Shown: piece after piece, positions 1 through 5,754 of the stretch
Position numbering within the stretch: the stretch's first letter is position 1
Layout: the number at the start of each line of letters is the position of its first letter
NCBI GenBank assembly: GCA_029983495.1
Contig: JASBZJ010000016.1
Location: forward strand, 1 to 16,657
From: Porphyromonas sp.
GTDB lineage: Bacteria; Bacteroidota; Bacteroidia; Bacteroidales; Porphyromonadaceae
Length of the DNA: 16,657 nt
Direction of reading: 5' to 3'
Position numbers and translations under genes: made by a program
Notes under the pieces: generated by a model
What the model was told of the DNA's origin: nothing
Seen by the model: the letters and a program-made list of their open reading frames with translations, nothing else
Databases searched by the model: none

Positions 1-595
1 GGCATTCGGGGCAAGTAGTTTGTGTTTGCATCCTACCAAAAATGGTGTTTGCCGTACTTGTTACACTTCCTGTGCCATTACATTTGGGGCATGTTTTTCG
101 ACCTTCGCTACTCTCCGAACCACTTCCGTGGCACTTCTTGCAAAGTACCATTTTTTTTATCTTCAATTTTTTATCGGTTCCTTCTGCAGCTTCTTTAAGT
201 GTCAGTTTTACAGTTGCTCGTAGGTCGCTCCCCCGAAAAATGTGTTTAGACGAGCCTCCGCCTGAACGTGACGAAAAGCCACCAAAGCCACCGAACCCAC
301 TGAAAATATCGCCAAATGCGCTGAAAATATCTTCGTAATTAACGTTGCCCGAGGTGAATGCATTGCTATCTACACCCGAGTGACCAAATTGATCGTAGCG
401 CGAACGCTTTTCGCTATCGCTTAGAACACTATATGCTTCAGCAGCCTCCTTAAACTTTTCTTCAGCCACTTTGTCACCAGGGTTCTTATCGGGATGGTAT
501 TTTATAGCCATCTTTCGATAAGCTTTCTTTATTTCATCGGTCGAAGCGTCCTTTGCAATTCCTAGTATTTCGTAATAGTCTCTTTTCGTTGCCAT
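1..595 (-). CDS. dnaJ: Molecular chaperone DnaJ (Hsp40), 5' part only
   Basis: DnaJ delivers unfolded clients to cytoplasmic DnaK and stimulates its ATPase. Reading the minus strand from the ATG at 595, about 198 residues are visible before the window edge, roughly half of a normal DnaJ. The order is canonical: J domain (residues 4-70) with HPD at 34-36, a Gly/Phe-rich linker with GFGGFGGF and a Gly/Ser stretch (about 95-115), the start of the substrate-binding domain, then zinc-finger repeats CKKCHGSG (from Cys152), CPKCNGTG and the beginning of a third (CPEC). It lies 23 bases after the grpE stop, so it is surely co-transcribed with grpE. No frameshift is seen in the visible part. CbpA is excluded by the zinc-finger repeats. 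The family call is seen directly in sequence; the symbol follows from domain order. Confidence 0.96.
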   Translation of the reverse strand, partial: MATKRDYYEILGIAKDASTDEIKKAYRKMAIKYHPDKNPGDKVAEEKFKEAAEAYSVLSDSEKRSRYDQFGHSGVDSNAFTSGNVNYEDIFSAFGDIFSGFGGFGGFSSRSGGGSSKHIFRGSDLRATVKLTLKEAAEGTDKKLKIKKMVLCKKCHGSGSESSEGRKTCPKCNGTGSVTSTANTIFGRMQTQTTCPEC

Positions 596-618
596 TATTG
601 TAGCTAAATAAACACACC

Positions 619-1203
619 TTATTCTCCAATGACTACATCGGCATAGCGTAGTACTTTATCGCCTAAAGTATACCCCTTTTTGGTGCAGTCTAAAACGATA
701 CCTTTCTTATTAGGGTCACCAGTAGGAACCATTGCAATAGCTTGTTGCGAAGCCATATCGAATGGCTTTTCTATAACATCCATTTGGGTTACACCCTGCT
801 TGGTAAGAAATGAGAAGAATTTTTGAACAATAAGCTCAACACCTTCGCGAACAGCATCAACACTATCTGCGGAACGAATGCTAGCAAGGGCTATTTCGAG
901 ATCATCAATAACTGGAAGCAATTCCGAAAGAATTTTTTCACCACCATAGGCCAACAAATCAGCTTTTTCTTTCGTTGTGCGTTTGCGATAATTGTCGTAT
1001 TCAGCTGTAACTCGCAATAGTCGGTCACTTAGGGTCGCAATTTTTTCCTCTAATTCTTTGGTAGCGTCTTCTACCTTAGGCTCTTTTTTCGAAATAGGGT
1101 CTTGCTTGTTAGGTATTTCTTGGGTAACCTCAGGCTCATTTATGGTGTTTTCCTCCTGTTTTTTTTCGTGTTGCTTTTCCTTTTTGGGCATGTCTTTGCT
1201 CAT
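619..1203 (-). CDS. grpE: GrpE, nucleotide exchange factor for DnaK
   Basis: GrpE releases ADP from DnaK and so resets the chaperone cycle; it works as a cytoplasmic dimer. The 194-residue protein has the usual plan: a charged, low-complexity N-terminus rich in Lys/Glu (1-45), a long coiled coil (about 48-80, with the typical AEYDNYRKR segment), and the C-terminal beta wing ending in [18 protein letters not shown], which fits the GrpE signature. Length is normal for the family. Start: ATG at 1203; the ATG five codons in (MPKKEK) is a possible alternative. It is the first gene of a grpE-dnaJ operon, with dnaJ 23 bases downstream. I looked for a CIRCE element (HrcA operator) upstream and found none, so heat control by that route is not supported. 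I also saw no clear TAnnTTTG box within 440 bases. Confidence 0.95.
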   Translation of the reverse strand: MSKDMPKKEKQHEKKQEENTINEPEVTQEIPNKQDPISKKEPKVEDATKELEEKIATLSDRLLRVTAEYDNYRKRTTKEKADLLAYGGEKILSELLPVIDDLEIALASIRSADSVDAVREGVELIVQKFFSFLTKQGVTQMDVIEKPFDMASQQAIAMVPTGDPNKKGIVLDCTKKGYTLGDKVLRYADVVIGE

Positions 1204-1643
1204 ATCACTATATCTTCTTAAGGGGACTATTTTATTCTAATCCATTATTACCTTTTAGTGAGTGCAAAAATCAAGCCAAAGGCTCAACGTAAAGCAAAAA
1301 ACTCCTTTATGGCAGAGCAAATTCGCTTCATTCCTTTGCTTTATACTTTCTATTAGCTTGTGATATTTGAAATATTGTCTGTTATAAGATAGCGAATTGT
1401 TGTACGGCATTTGGCAAAATTGGTTTTTGTTATACACGATAAGTGTGTATCTCTTTAATTCTCATTTTCAATACGTTATCTTTTGTCTAATATGCCCATT
1501 TAGGCAGTGTTATGGTTAATTGTGCAATTCTGTTTATACTCAATACGGTAACATCCTCCGAATCTGTCTAGTTCTTTTTTTCTTTTAGATGGCGATTTAT
1601 GCGTATATTTGTGTTGCCAATGGAAGTATTTATTATTTACTGA
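1204..1643. other. Divergent intergenic region, grpE / lipoprotein
   Basis: This 440-bp AT-rich region separates two divergently read genes and I see no credible gene in it. It holds a small perfect inverted repeat, ATACAC (1432-1437) with GTGTAT (1445-1450) around a 7-base centre, which could be an operator but is too short to claim. A promoter-like box for the plus-strand lipoprotein lies at its right end. The single 60-codon minus-strand frame here has no family resemblance. Confidence 0.6.
1583..1611 (+). promoter_or_regulatory. Putative Bacteroides-type promoter for the first small lipoprotein
   Basis: TATATTTG at 1604-1611 matches the -7 consensus TAnnTTTG of the Bacteroidota primary sigma factor. 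A T-rich TTTT at 1583-1586 sits near the expected -33 position but lacks the G. The box ends 32 bases before the ATG at 1644, giving a short leader. Only the -7 half is convincing. Confidence 0.45.
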
Positions 1644-2114
1644 ATGATGAAAAAGAGAGAACTAATAATTACATTGCTTTTTATTGCCTCAGGCTTGTTC
1701 ATTGTAGCCTCAGTTAATGGATGCTCGCATTACCCACAAACCCCCGAGAAAGTGGCTATTCAGTTCTATGAACCATTAAAACAGAAAGGAATGGAGGGGA
1801 TAGATGAATCGCTGAAATTTGTTGATCCTGATCCCGTGGTGCAGAGTACACTTCGTATTATTATTTCGCGAGCCTTTCAAATAATCAACGAAAACGAAGT
1901 AAATACCAAAAAATATAATGTACAAAACCCCAATTACCACGCTGTAGTATTATCGTCGGAAGAAATTGCCGATTCAACTACAGCGAATAGGTTTAGCCGT
2001 GTTACTTTATGCGAGAAGGGGCGAGAAGCCGAAGTTGAATCGCAACCTGATTTAGCAATGGCTGTACTTGTGCATAAGGTAAACGGTAAGTGGTACGTGT
2101 TCGATATCGAGTAA
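1644..2114 (+). CDS. Small lipoprotein, DUF4878-like
   Basis: The 156-residue protein begins with a lipoprotein signal peptide: charged MMKKRE, hydrophobic core, then VNGC with the probable lipidated cysteine at residue 27 (Asn at -2 is not the commonest choice). The mature part starts TPEKVAIQFYEPLKQKG, which resembles the start of DUF4878-type domains in Bacteroidota lipoproteins (TPE..a..fy..l...), and ends with a KVNGKWYVFDI strand, also typical of that NTF2-like fold. Function is unknown; such proteins are usually periplasmic or outer-membrane anchored. The next gene downstream is a paralogue sharing the TPE-FYE-QKG-EGI-VDP pattern, 32 bases away, so the two are a tandem duplication and probably one transcript. 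Two ATGs overlap at the start (1644 and 1647); either gives the same signal peptide. The DUF assignment is from memory of the pattern. Confidence 0.8.
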   Translation: MMKKRELIITLLFIASGLFIVASVNGCSHYPQTPEKVAIQFYEPLKQKGMEGIDESLKFVDPDPVVQSTLRIIISRAFQIINENEVNTKKYNVQNPNYHAVVLSSEEIADSTTANRFSRVTLCEKGREAEVESQPDLAMAVLVHKVNGKWYVFDIE

Positions 2115-2146
2115 AAAGCGGAACAAAAAACAAGCTATAAAAATGT

Positions 2147-2594
2147 ATGAAAAGGAGGTCTCTAATTCTATTTTTTTCTTCTTTCTTTAGGAGTAGTATT
2201 GACTATCTTAAGTTGTAAGGTACAATCGAAAACACCAGAAGGAATTGCAACAAAGTTTTACGAAGTTGTGATGCAAAAAGGTAGTGAGGGAATAAACGAT
2301 GCTCTTATATATGTTGACCCATCACCAAGCAAACAGGATGATTTCCGCAAAATGCTTCTTTCTTTATTTGAGTATGCTGGCAATAATTTTCCTATTGACA
2401 CAAAGTTTAAAGCCATTGTTGTGAAAAGTTCGAAGGCTATAACCTCTAATGGCGAGGATGTTTTTTATGTTACGGCCATGCAAAAGAAGGGTAGTAACAA
2501 TACGAAACTAGAATTTCGGTTGAAGAAAATTAAGGGTGAATGGTATATTGAGCAACTTCCGTTTGATGTGTTGTTCGAAAATATACCTATTTAG
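2147..2594 (+). pseudogene. Second DUF4878-like lipoprotein, frameshifted in the signal peptide
   Basis: The mature domain (TPEGIATKFYEVVMQKG...) is in frame from TTG 2199 to the stop at 2594 and is a clear paralogue of the preceding gene. Its apparent start gives only MTILSCK, too short for a signal peptide. The missing part is present just upstream in another frame: ATG 2147 reads MKRRSLILFF, then runs into the T7 tract at 2171-2177. Dropping one T joins it to LLSLGVVLTILSCK, a perfect lipoprotein signal with lipobox ILSC. So the gene carries a single extra base (or two missing) in a homopolymer. Read as it stands, the ATG frame stops after about 23 codons. It may be a true inactivation, a slippage-controlled switch, or a sequencing error; the rest of the frame is clean, which argues for a recent event or an error. 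It sits 32 bases after its paralogue, without a recognisable promoter of its own. Confidence 0.72.
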
Positions 2595-2629
2595 TTTACT
2601 ATAAAGCAAGTTTATTGTAACCAGTATAA

Positions 2630-2637
2630 TATATTTG
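2630..2637 (+). promoter_or_regulatory. Possible -7 promoter box before the structured intergenic RNA
   Basis: TATATTTG matches TAnnTTTG and is identical to the box before the 1644 gene. No good -33 element is visible 18-20 bases upstream, so this is only half a promoter. If used, transcription would begin near 2642-2645 and run through three hairpins to the terminator at 2823-2864. Confidence 0.35.
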
Positions 2638-2663
2638 CCACTATTAAGTGTAATTATAAAGGA

Positions 2664-2717
2664 GACCTTTGTGCAGACCCCCTAGGATAATAAGGTTCGA
2701 AACAAAGGTCGTTTTTT
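2664..2717 (+). terminator. Weak terminator-like hairpin after the lipoprotein pair
   Basis: A 9-bp perfect stem (2664-2672 with 2702-2710) is followed directly by a G and six T. The 29-base loop is long, though it may fold further. It could end the lipoprotein transcript 70 bases after the stop, or be an internal element of a longer structured RNA. Confidence 0.4.
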
Positions 2718-2822
2718 GAGACTTTTGAAAAATAAGAAGCTGGAGTTCAGCCTCTCTAACTTAGAGGCTATAGTAAAGTAAACTTGTTGGGATTTAGAGA
2801 AAGATATATTCCCCCTCATTTC

Positions 2823-2864
2823 CCCCTGAGCTTCATTTTTTTTGAGGCTCAGGGGATTTTTTTT
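2823..2864 (+). terminator. Strong Rho-independent terminator
   Basis: CCCCTGAGC (2823-2831) pairs perfectly with GCTCAGGGG (2847-2855). The stem extends inward through TTCA/TGAG with one G-U pair to about 13 bp, closed by a T loop, and is followed by eight T (2857-2864). This is the clearest intrinsic terminator in the window. It lies 230-270 bases after the last lipoprotein stop, which is why a separate small RNA is suspected between them. Confidence 0.85.
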
Positions 2865-2900
2865 CGCACGAGTAAACCCTTAAACGAACAGAACTTGTAA

Positions 2901-3000
2901 TTGAGTTTACCTGATGATTTCCCATTTTAGTCAACAACAAAATGGGAAAAGATCAAGTAAACTCAAACAAATGCTCCGAGGTTTTGATCTTTTCATCAGG
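2901..3000. repeat. Complex of nested and alternative inverted repeats
   Basis: One fold is a long hairpin: TTGAGTTTAC (2901-2910) with GTAAACTCAA (2957-2966), then TTTCCCATTTT (2918-2928) with AAAATGGGAAA (2939-2949), loop of 10. A second set of exact complements competes with it: CCTGATGA (2910-2917) with TCATCAGG (2993-3000), and AAAAGATCAA (2947-2956) with TTGATCTTTT (2984-2993). Every arm has a perfect partner, so the 100 bp are almost fully accounted for by structure. It could be a mobile-element end, a recombination site or a switching RNA. I cannot name it. Confidence 0.6.
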
Positions 3001-3014
3001 AGAAAAATAAAAAT

Positions 3015-3064
3015 GAACCTGAACAAATTAATGATATGTGCGGGGGACACGCAGGTTCGCCCCT
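3015..3064. repeat. Small palindromic intergenic repeat
   Basis: GAACCTG (3015-3021) is the reverse complement of CAGGTTC (3052-3058). The right part, with GGACACGCAGGTTCGCCCC, resembles short GC-rich hairpin repeats scattered between genes in some bacterial genomes, and a related hairpin is found at 11949-11972 in this window. It is GC-rich against an AT-rich background. The family link is by eye only. Confidence 0.4.
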
Positions 3065-3088
3065 ACAATTCCCCTGAAATGAATGCGC

Positions 3089-3109
3089 TTATTACCAAAT
3101 GGGTAATAA
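3089..3109. repeat. 8-bp hairpin TTATTACC/GGTAATAA
   Basis: TTATTACC (3089-3096) and GGTAATAA (3102-3109) form a perfect 8-bp stem with a 5-base loop, about 150 bases before the BIG2 gene and 58 bases before its promoter. No T run follows, so it is not an obvious terminator; it could bind a dimeric regulator. Confidence 0.4.
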
Positions 3110-3166
3110 CCTATAATGAGAATTATCTTGTTGCCGAGCAAAGGTCTCATTAAATGTTGTTCTTTG

Positions 3167-3196
3167 TTTGCTATTACACAAAATAGACTATCTTTG
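3167..3196 (+). promoter_or_regulatory. Bacteroides-type promoter of the BIG2 lipoprotein gene
   Basis: TTTG at 3167-3170, an 18-base spacer, then TATCTTTG at 3189-3196 give both halves of the Bacteroidota consensus. Transcription would start near 3200, leaving a leader of about 55 bases before ATG 3256. No equivalent exists before the second, headless gene. Confidence 0.7.
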
Positions 3197-3255
3197 CAAC
3201 AAAATATGAGCGGAAAAATAAAAGTATTCAATTGAAATAAAATCCTATAACAACT

Positions 3256-4524
3256 ATGAAACTCGTAAAACCAACCATCTGTTTACTTTTTGTGGCGGTG
3301 TTACTACTAGCCAGTTGCAGAGAACCCGAAGTAAAGCCCATCGAAAAACCCAAGCTCGAGCAAATAACCCTCAGCCCTAGTGAAGCCGAACTTACCGTTG
3401 GCGAAACCCTTAAGCTCACTATTGAGCCTCAGCCCACTGTGGGTTCAACTATAACGTATTCTTCAACAAATACCGAAGTTGCCACAGTAACTAACGAGGG
3501 TGTAGTAACTGCGGTAAAGCGAGGCGTGTCGATTATTTCAGCTGATGTAAATGGCTCAAAAGGAGCTTGCGAAATTACCGTAAAAGCAAAGCAAACCCTT
3601 ACCATTACTCCTAGCGAGAAACAGTTAAAAGTTGGCGAAACCTTACAGCTACAACTTACTCCTACACCAGCAAACGGTGCAAAAATTGCCTTTACTTCGA
3701 GCGATGTACAAGTTGCTTCAGTTTCGGACAAAGGTTTAGTTACCGCACTAAAAGAAGGCGAAACAACAGTAACCGCAACCGTTGATGGTCTTAAAGCCAC
3801 AAGCAAAATTACCGTAGTAAAAGCCGAAAACCCAATTAAAATTGAACTGAAAAGTATAACCCCCACAAATTGTATAGCAAATGTAACAGCCACCGACAAG
3901 GAGCTATATGTATTTGCTGATATAGTTCGTAAGGATGTGTATGACAATATTTGCAACAAATTTCCAGACTACTACAGCGGCATGCTCGCATTTTGGAACG
4001 AGTGGGGGCAATTCGAGGAAATGACTTTCAACGGAGATAAGGAGATACAGGTAAAAGGCACGGCATACTTTCCCCTACCCGACAACTTCGATGTTGTAAT
4101 TGTTGCTTTTGGCATGGATGCAAATATGAAACTTAAAACTGCTATTGTGGAACAAAACTACAAAACGAAAAAGGCCGTACAAAGAATGACGTTAGCAACC
4201 GAAGTTGTAGAATCTATTAAAGGGGGAGCAAAAATAAAGGTTACACCTAGTGATAAAAATACTACGTACTATTGGGACGTTCAATCCAAAGCGAATTACG
4301 ACAAAAATGTAACCCCTGAAAACGAACACGTATACTGTAGTCGATTAGTGCAAAATGGTTACAACTACAATTATGGTACTATAACCAAAGGCGATGCCAC
4401 AATAAATACTACTGATTTAACTACTACAGCAAAAGGCGTACCCTACTACCTTGTAATATTTGGCTACAATGATGAGGAGGGGATAATTTCGCCTATTTAC
4501 AAAACCGAATTTAGTGCCGAATAA
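3256..4524 (+). CDS. Lipoprotein with two bacterial Ig-like (BIG2) domains
   Basis: This 422-residue secreted protein starts with a clear lipoprotein signal, core LLFVAVLLLASC with the lipidated cysteine at 21, followed by a charged, Pro/Lys/Glu-rich tether. Two BIG2 (Ig-like group 2) domains follow at about 35-110 and 113-190; both show the LxVGETLxL start and the S-x-VATV/VASVS-x-GxVTA-x-x-G core of that family. The C-terminal 230 residues are not a family I recognise. They contain two related halves, each with a Tyr/Trp-rich strand, a G-D-A/K-E-I turn and a final Y/F-LVIFGYN or V-VAFGMD strand, suggesting two more beta-sandwich repeats. Probable place: outer membrane, perhaps cell surface; role perhaps adhesion or ligand binding (inference). 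It has its own promoter. The stop lies one base before the second copy of the 380-bp repeat; bases 3451-3830 are that repeat. Confidence 0.85.
   Translation: MKLVKPTICLLFVAVLLLASCREPEVKPIEKPKLEQITLSPSEAELTVGETLKLTIEPQPTVGSTITYSSTNTEVATVTNEGVVTAVKRGVSIISADVNGSKGACEITVKAKQTLTITPSEKQLKVGETLQLQLTPTPANGAKIAFTSSDVQVASVSDKGLVTALKEGETTVTATVDGLKATSKITVVKAENPIKIELKSITPTNCIANVTATDKELYVFADIVRKDVYDNICNKFPDYYSGMLAFWNEWGQFEEMTFNGDKEIQVKGTAYFPLPDNFDVVIVAFGMDANMKLKTAIVEQNYKTKKAVQRMTLATEVVESIKGGAKIKVTPSDKNTTYYWDVQSKANYDKNVTPENEHVYCSRLVQNGYNYNYGTITKGDATINTTDLTTTAKGVPYYLVIFGYNDEEGIISPIYKTEFSAE
3451..3830 (+). repeat. Perfect 380-bp direct repeat, copy 1
   Basis: Identical base for base to 4526-4905 (offset 1075). 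In the expressed lipoprotein it begins at codon 66 and spans most of BIG2 domain 1 and all of domain 2. Homology stops abruptly at the left end and fades at the right end after one mismatch and five further shared bases. Confidence 0.95.
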
Positions 4525-5629
4525 CATAACGTATTCTTCAACAAATACCGAAGTTGCCACAGTAACTAACGAGGGTGTAGTAACTGCGGTAAAGCGAGGC
4601 GTGTCGATTATTTCAGCTGATGTAAATGGCTCAAAAGGAGCTTGCGAAATTACCGTAAAAGCAAAGCAAACCCTTACCATTACTCCTAGCGAGAAACAGT
4701 TAAAAGTTGGCGAAACCTTACAGCTACAACTTACTCCTACACCAGCAAACGGTGCAAAAATTGCCTTTACTTCGAGCGATGTACAAGTTGCTTCAGTTTC
4801 GGACAAAGGTTTAGTTACCGCACTAAAAGAAGGCGAAACAACAGTAACCGCAACCGTTGATGGTCTTAAAGCCACAAGCAAAATTACCGTAGTAAAAGCC
4901 GAAAATCCAATCCAAAAGGATAATGTTGAAGTTGAAATTGAAATAAAATCGTTAACCCCAACGAATTGTGTGGCTAAAATAGGTTGCTCGAATCCCCAAC
5001 TAAAAGTTTTTGCTACAACAATAAAAAAGGATCTTTACGAAAAGGCTATTCAAAATTTTGGCGATTATTACACCGCAAAAAGTGCTTGGTGGAAACAAAC
5101 TGGAAACTTTGATAAAGAAACTTTTACGGGTGAAAAAGAGATTTCGGTAAAAGGTACCCCCGAATTCCCCTTACCTGATAACTACGATATAGTTACCATT
5201 GCTTTTGCTATGGATAGCAACAAGGATCTTGCCTCAGAAATTGTAGTTATAGATGGTAAAACCCCCGCATCGCCCATTAATTCGAACTTCAATATCGATT
5301 TAAAGTTGGTGCAAAATATTGGGGGAGGGGCAAAAATAAAGGTTACACCTAGCGATAAATCGGTAAAATACTTTTGGGATTTACAACCTAAGGATATTTA
5401 TGACCAGACAGTTACTGATGAAAATGCACGCACTAAGCTTATTCGTCTCGTGCAGGAAGCTTATATTTACCAAGATACCCGAACCTTTGGCAAGGGGGAT
5501 GCAGAAATCAATACGACCTCGTTTGGCTCAAAACCAAGCGGTAAGGAGCATTACTTTGTAATTTTCGCTTTTGATGAGGATAAGGGTATTATTTCGAACA
5601 TATTTAAGATTGTATTTACTCCTCTGTAA
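4514..5629 (+). CDS. BIG2-domain protein lacking promoter, signal peptide and N-terminus
   Basis: The open frame runs from GTG 4514 (overlapping the previous stop by 11 bases) for 371 codons. Its first real residues, ITYSSTNTEV, are residues 66 onward of the preceding lipoprotein, so it lacks the signal peptide, the tether and the first third of BIG2 domain 1. It holds the rest of BIG2 1 and BIG2 2, then a C-terminal domain of about 240 residues that is homologous to, but well diverged from, that of gene 1 (shared landmarks: TPTNC, FPLPDN, GGAKIKVTPSDK, KGDA-INTT). No promoter box or RBS is visible before it, so at most it is translated by coupling and would stay in the cytoplasm. The frame is otherwise intact to TAA 5629, with no decay. 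That pattern suits a silent cassette kept functional by recombination, or a recent deletion, or an assembly join. The GTG start is arbitrary. Confidence 0.72.
   Translation: MPNNITYSSTNTEVATVTNEGVVTAVKRGVSIISADVNGSKGACEITVKAKQTLTITPSEKQLKVGETLQLQLTPTPANGAKIAFTSSDVQVASVSDKGLVTALKEGETTVTATVDGLKATSKITVVKAENPIQKDNVEVEIEIKSLTPTNCVAKIGCSNPQLKVFATTIKKDLYEKAIQNFGDYYTAKSAWWKQTGNFDKETFTGEKEISVKGTPEFPLPDNYDIVTIAFAMDSNKDLASEIVVIDGKTPASPINSNFNIDLKLVQNIGGGAKIKVTPSDKSVKYFWDLQPKDIYDQTVTDENARTKLIRLVQEAYIYQDTRTFGKGDAEINTTSFGSKPSGKEHYFVIFAFDEDKGIISNIFKIVFTPL
4526..4905 (+). repeat. Perfect 380-bp direct repeat, copy 2
   Basis: Identical to 3451-3830. It begins one base after the stop codon of the first lipoprotein gene and is in the same phase in both reading frames: the ATA codon at 4526 corresponds to codon 66 of gene 1. 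Crossing over between the copies would delete 1075 bp and leave an in-frame chimera of about 432 residues. Confidence 0.95.
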
Positions 5630-5663
5630 AACATACACAACAAAACATTAATCGTAGCATAAG

Positions 5664-5706
5664 AAAAAAGGGATTTCCTCGGAATTAACCGAAGAAATCC
5701 CTTTTT
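5664..5706. terminator. Bidirectional Rho-independent terminator
   Basis: AAAAAGGGATTTC (5665-5677) pairs with GAAATCCCTTTTT (5694-5706), with further pairing CCTCGG/CCGAAG inside. A-run on one side and T-run on the other make it usable in both directions. It closes the BIG2 pair and insulates tgt, whose promoter starts 13 bases later. Confidence 0.82.
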
Positions 5707-5718
5707 AACCTTAACTAA

Positions 5719-5748
5719 TTGGCATTCCAACCGAAACAAGTAACTTTG
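5719..5748 (+). promoter_or_regulatory. Bacteroides-type promoter of tgt, very close to the start codon
   Basis: TTG (5719-5721), a 19-base spacer and TAACTTTG (5741-5748) match the consensus. Only six bases separate the -7 box from ATG 5755, so the transcription start should fall on or next to the start codon. A leaderless mRNA is predicted. Confidence 0.68.
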
Positions 5749-5754
5749 CAAACC

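Larger units (their letters stand above)
2642..2864 (+). ncRNA. Candidate structured small RNA of about 220 nt (unknown class)
   Basis: No open frame of note lies here, but structure is dense: a 9-bp stem GACCTTTGT (2664-2672) / ACAAAGGTC (2702-2710) followed by T6; a 7-bp stem AGCCTCT (2749-2755) / AGAGGCT (2763-2769) with a 7-base loop; then a strong terminator hairpin at 2823-2864. A TAnnTTTG box sits just upstream at 2630-2637. I could not match it to tmRNA, RNase P RNA or SRP RNA by eye. It may instead be the 3' untranslated end of the lipoprotein operon. The hairpins are seen in sequence; a separate RNA gene is inference. Confidence 0.35.

Noticed and set aside
1204..1280. CIRCE heat-shock operator before grpE
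   Set aside because: A GAGTGC occurs at 1259-1264 but the paired TTAGCACTC half is absent.
1255..1437. 60-codon minus-strand open frame upstream of grpE
   Set aside because: No family resemblance, odd composition for a short secreted or cytoplasmic protein, and no promoter; it reads as a chance frame in AT-rich DNA.
1432..1450. ATACAC/GTGTAT inverted repeat as a regulator binding site
   Set aside because: Only 6 bp per arm and far from both start codons; expected by chance in AT-rich DNA.
2690..2712. tRNA T-arm-like sequence GGTTCGAAAC
   Set aside because: The flanking bases do not form the 5-bp T stem and no acceptor, D or anticodon arms are present.
2914..3153. 79-codon plus-strand open frame
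   Set aside because: It runs through the inverted-repeat complex and the palindromic repeat; the amino-acid string is what those structures happen to encode.
3429..3959. Long minus-strand frame opposite the BIG2 gene, repeated at 4417-4881
   Set aside because: It mirrors the Thr/Val/Ser-rich coding strand and is duplicated only because the 380-bp DNA repeat is; no start signals.
3451..4905. CRISPR or transposon explanation for the direct repeats
   Set aside because: Two 380-bp coding copies, no spacers, no transposase and no terminal inverted repeats; the repeat is ordinary Ig-like domain sequence.
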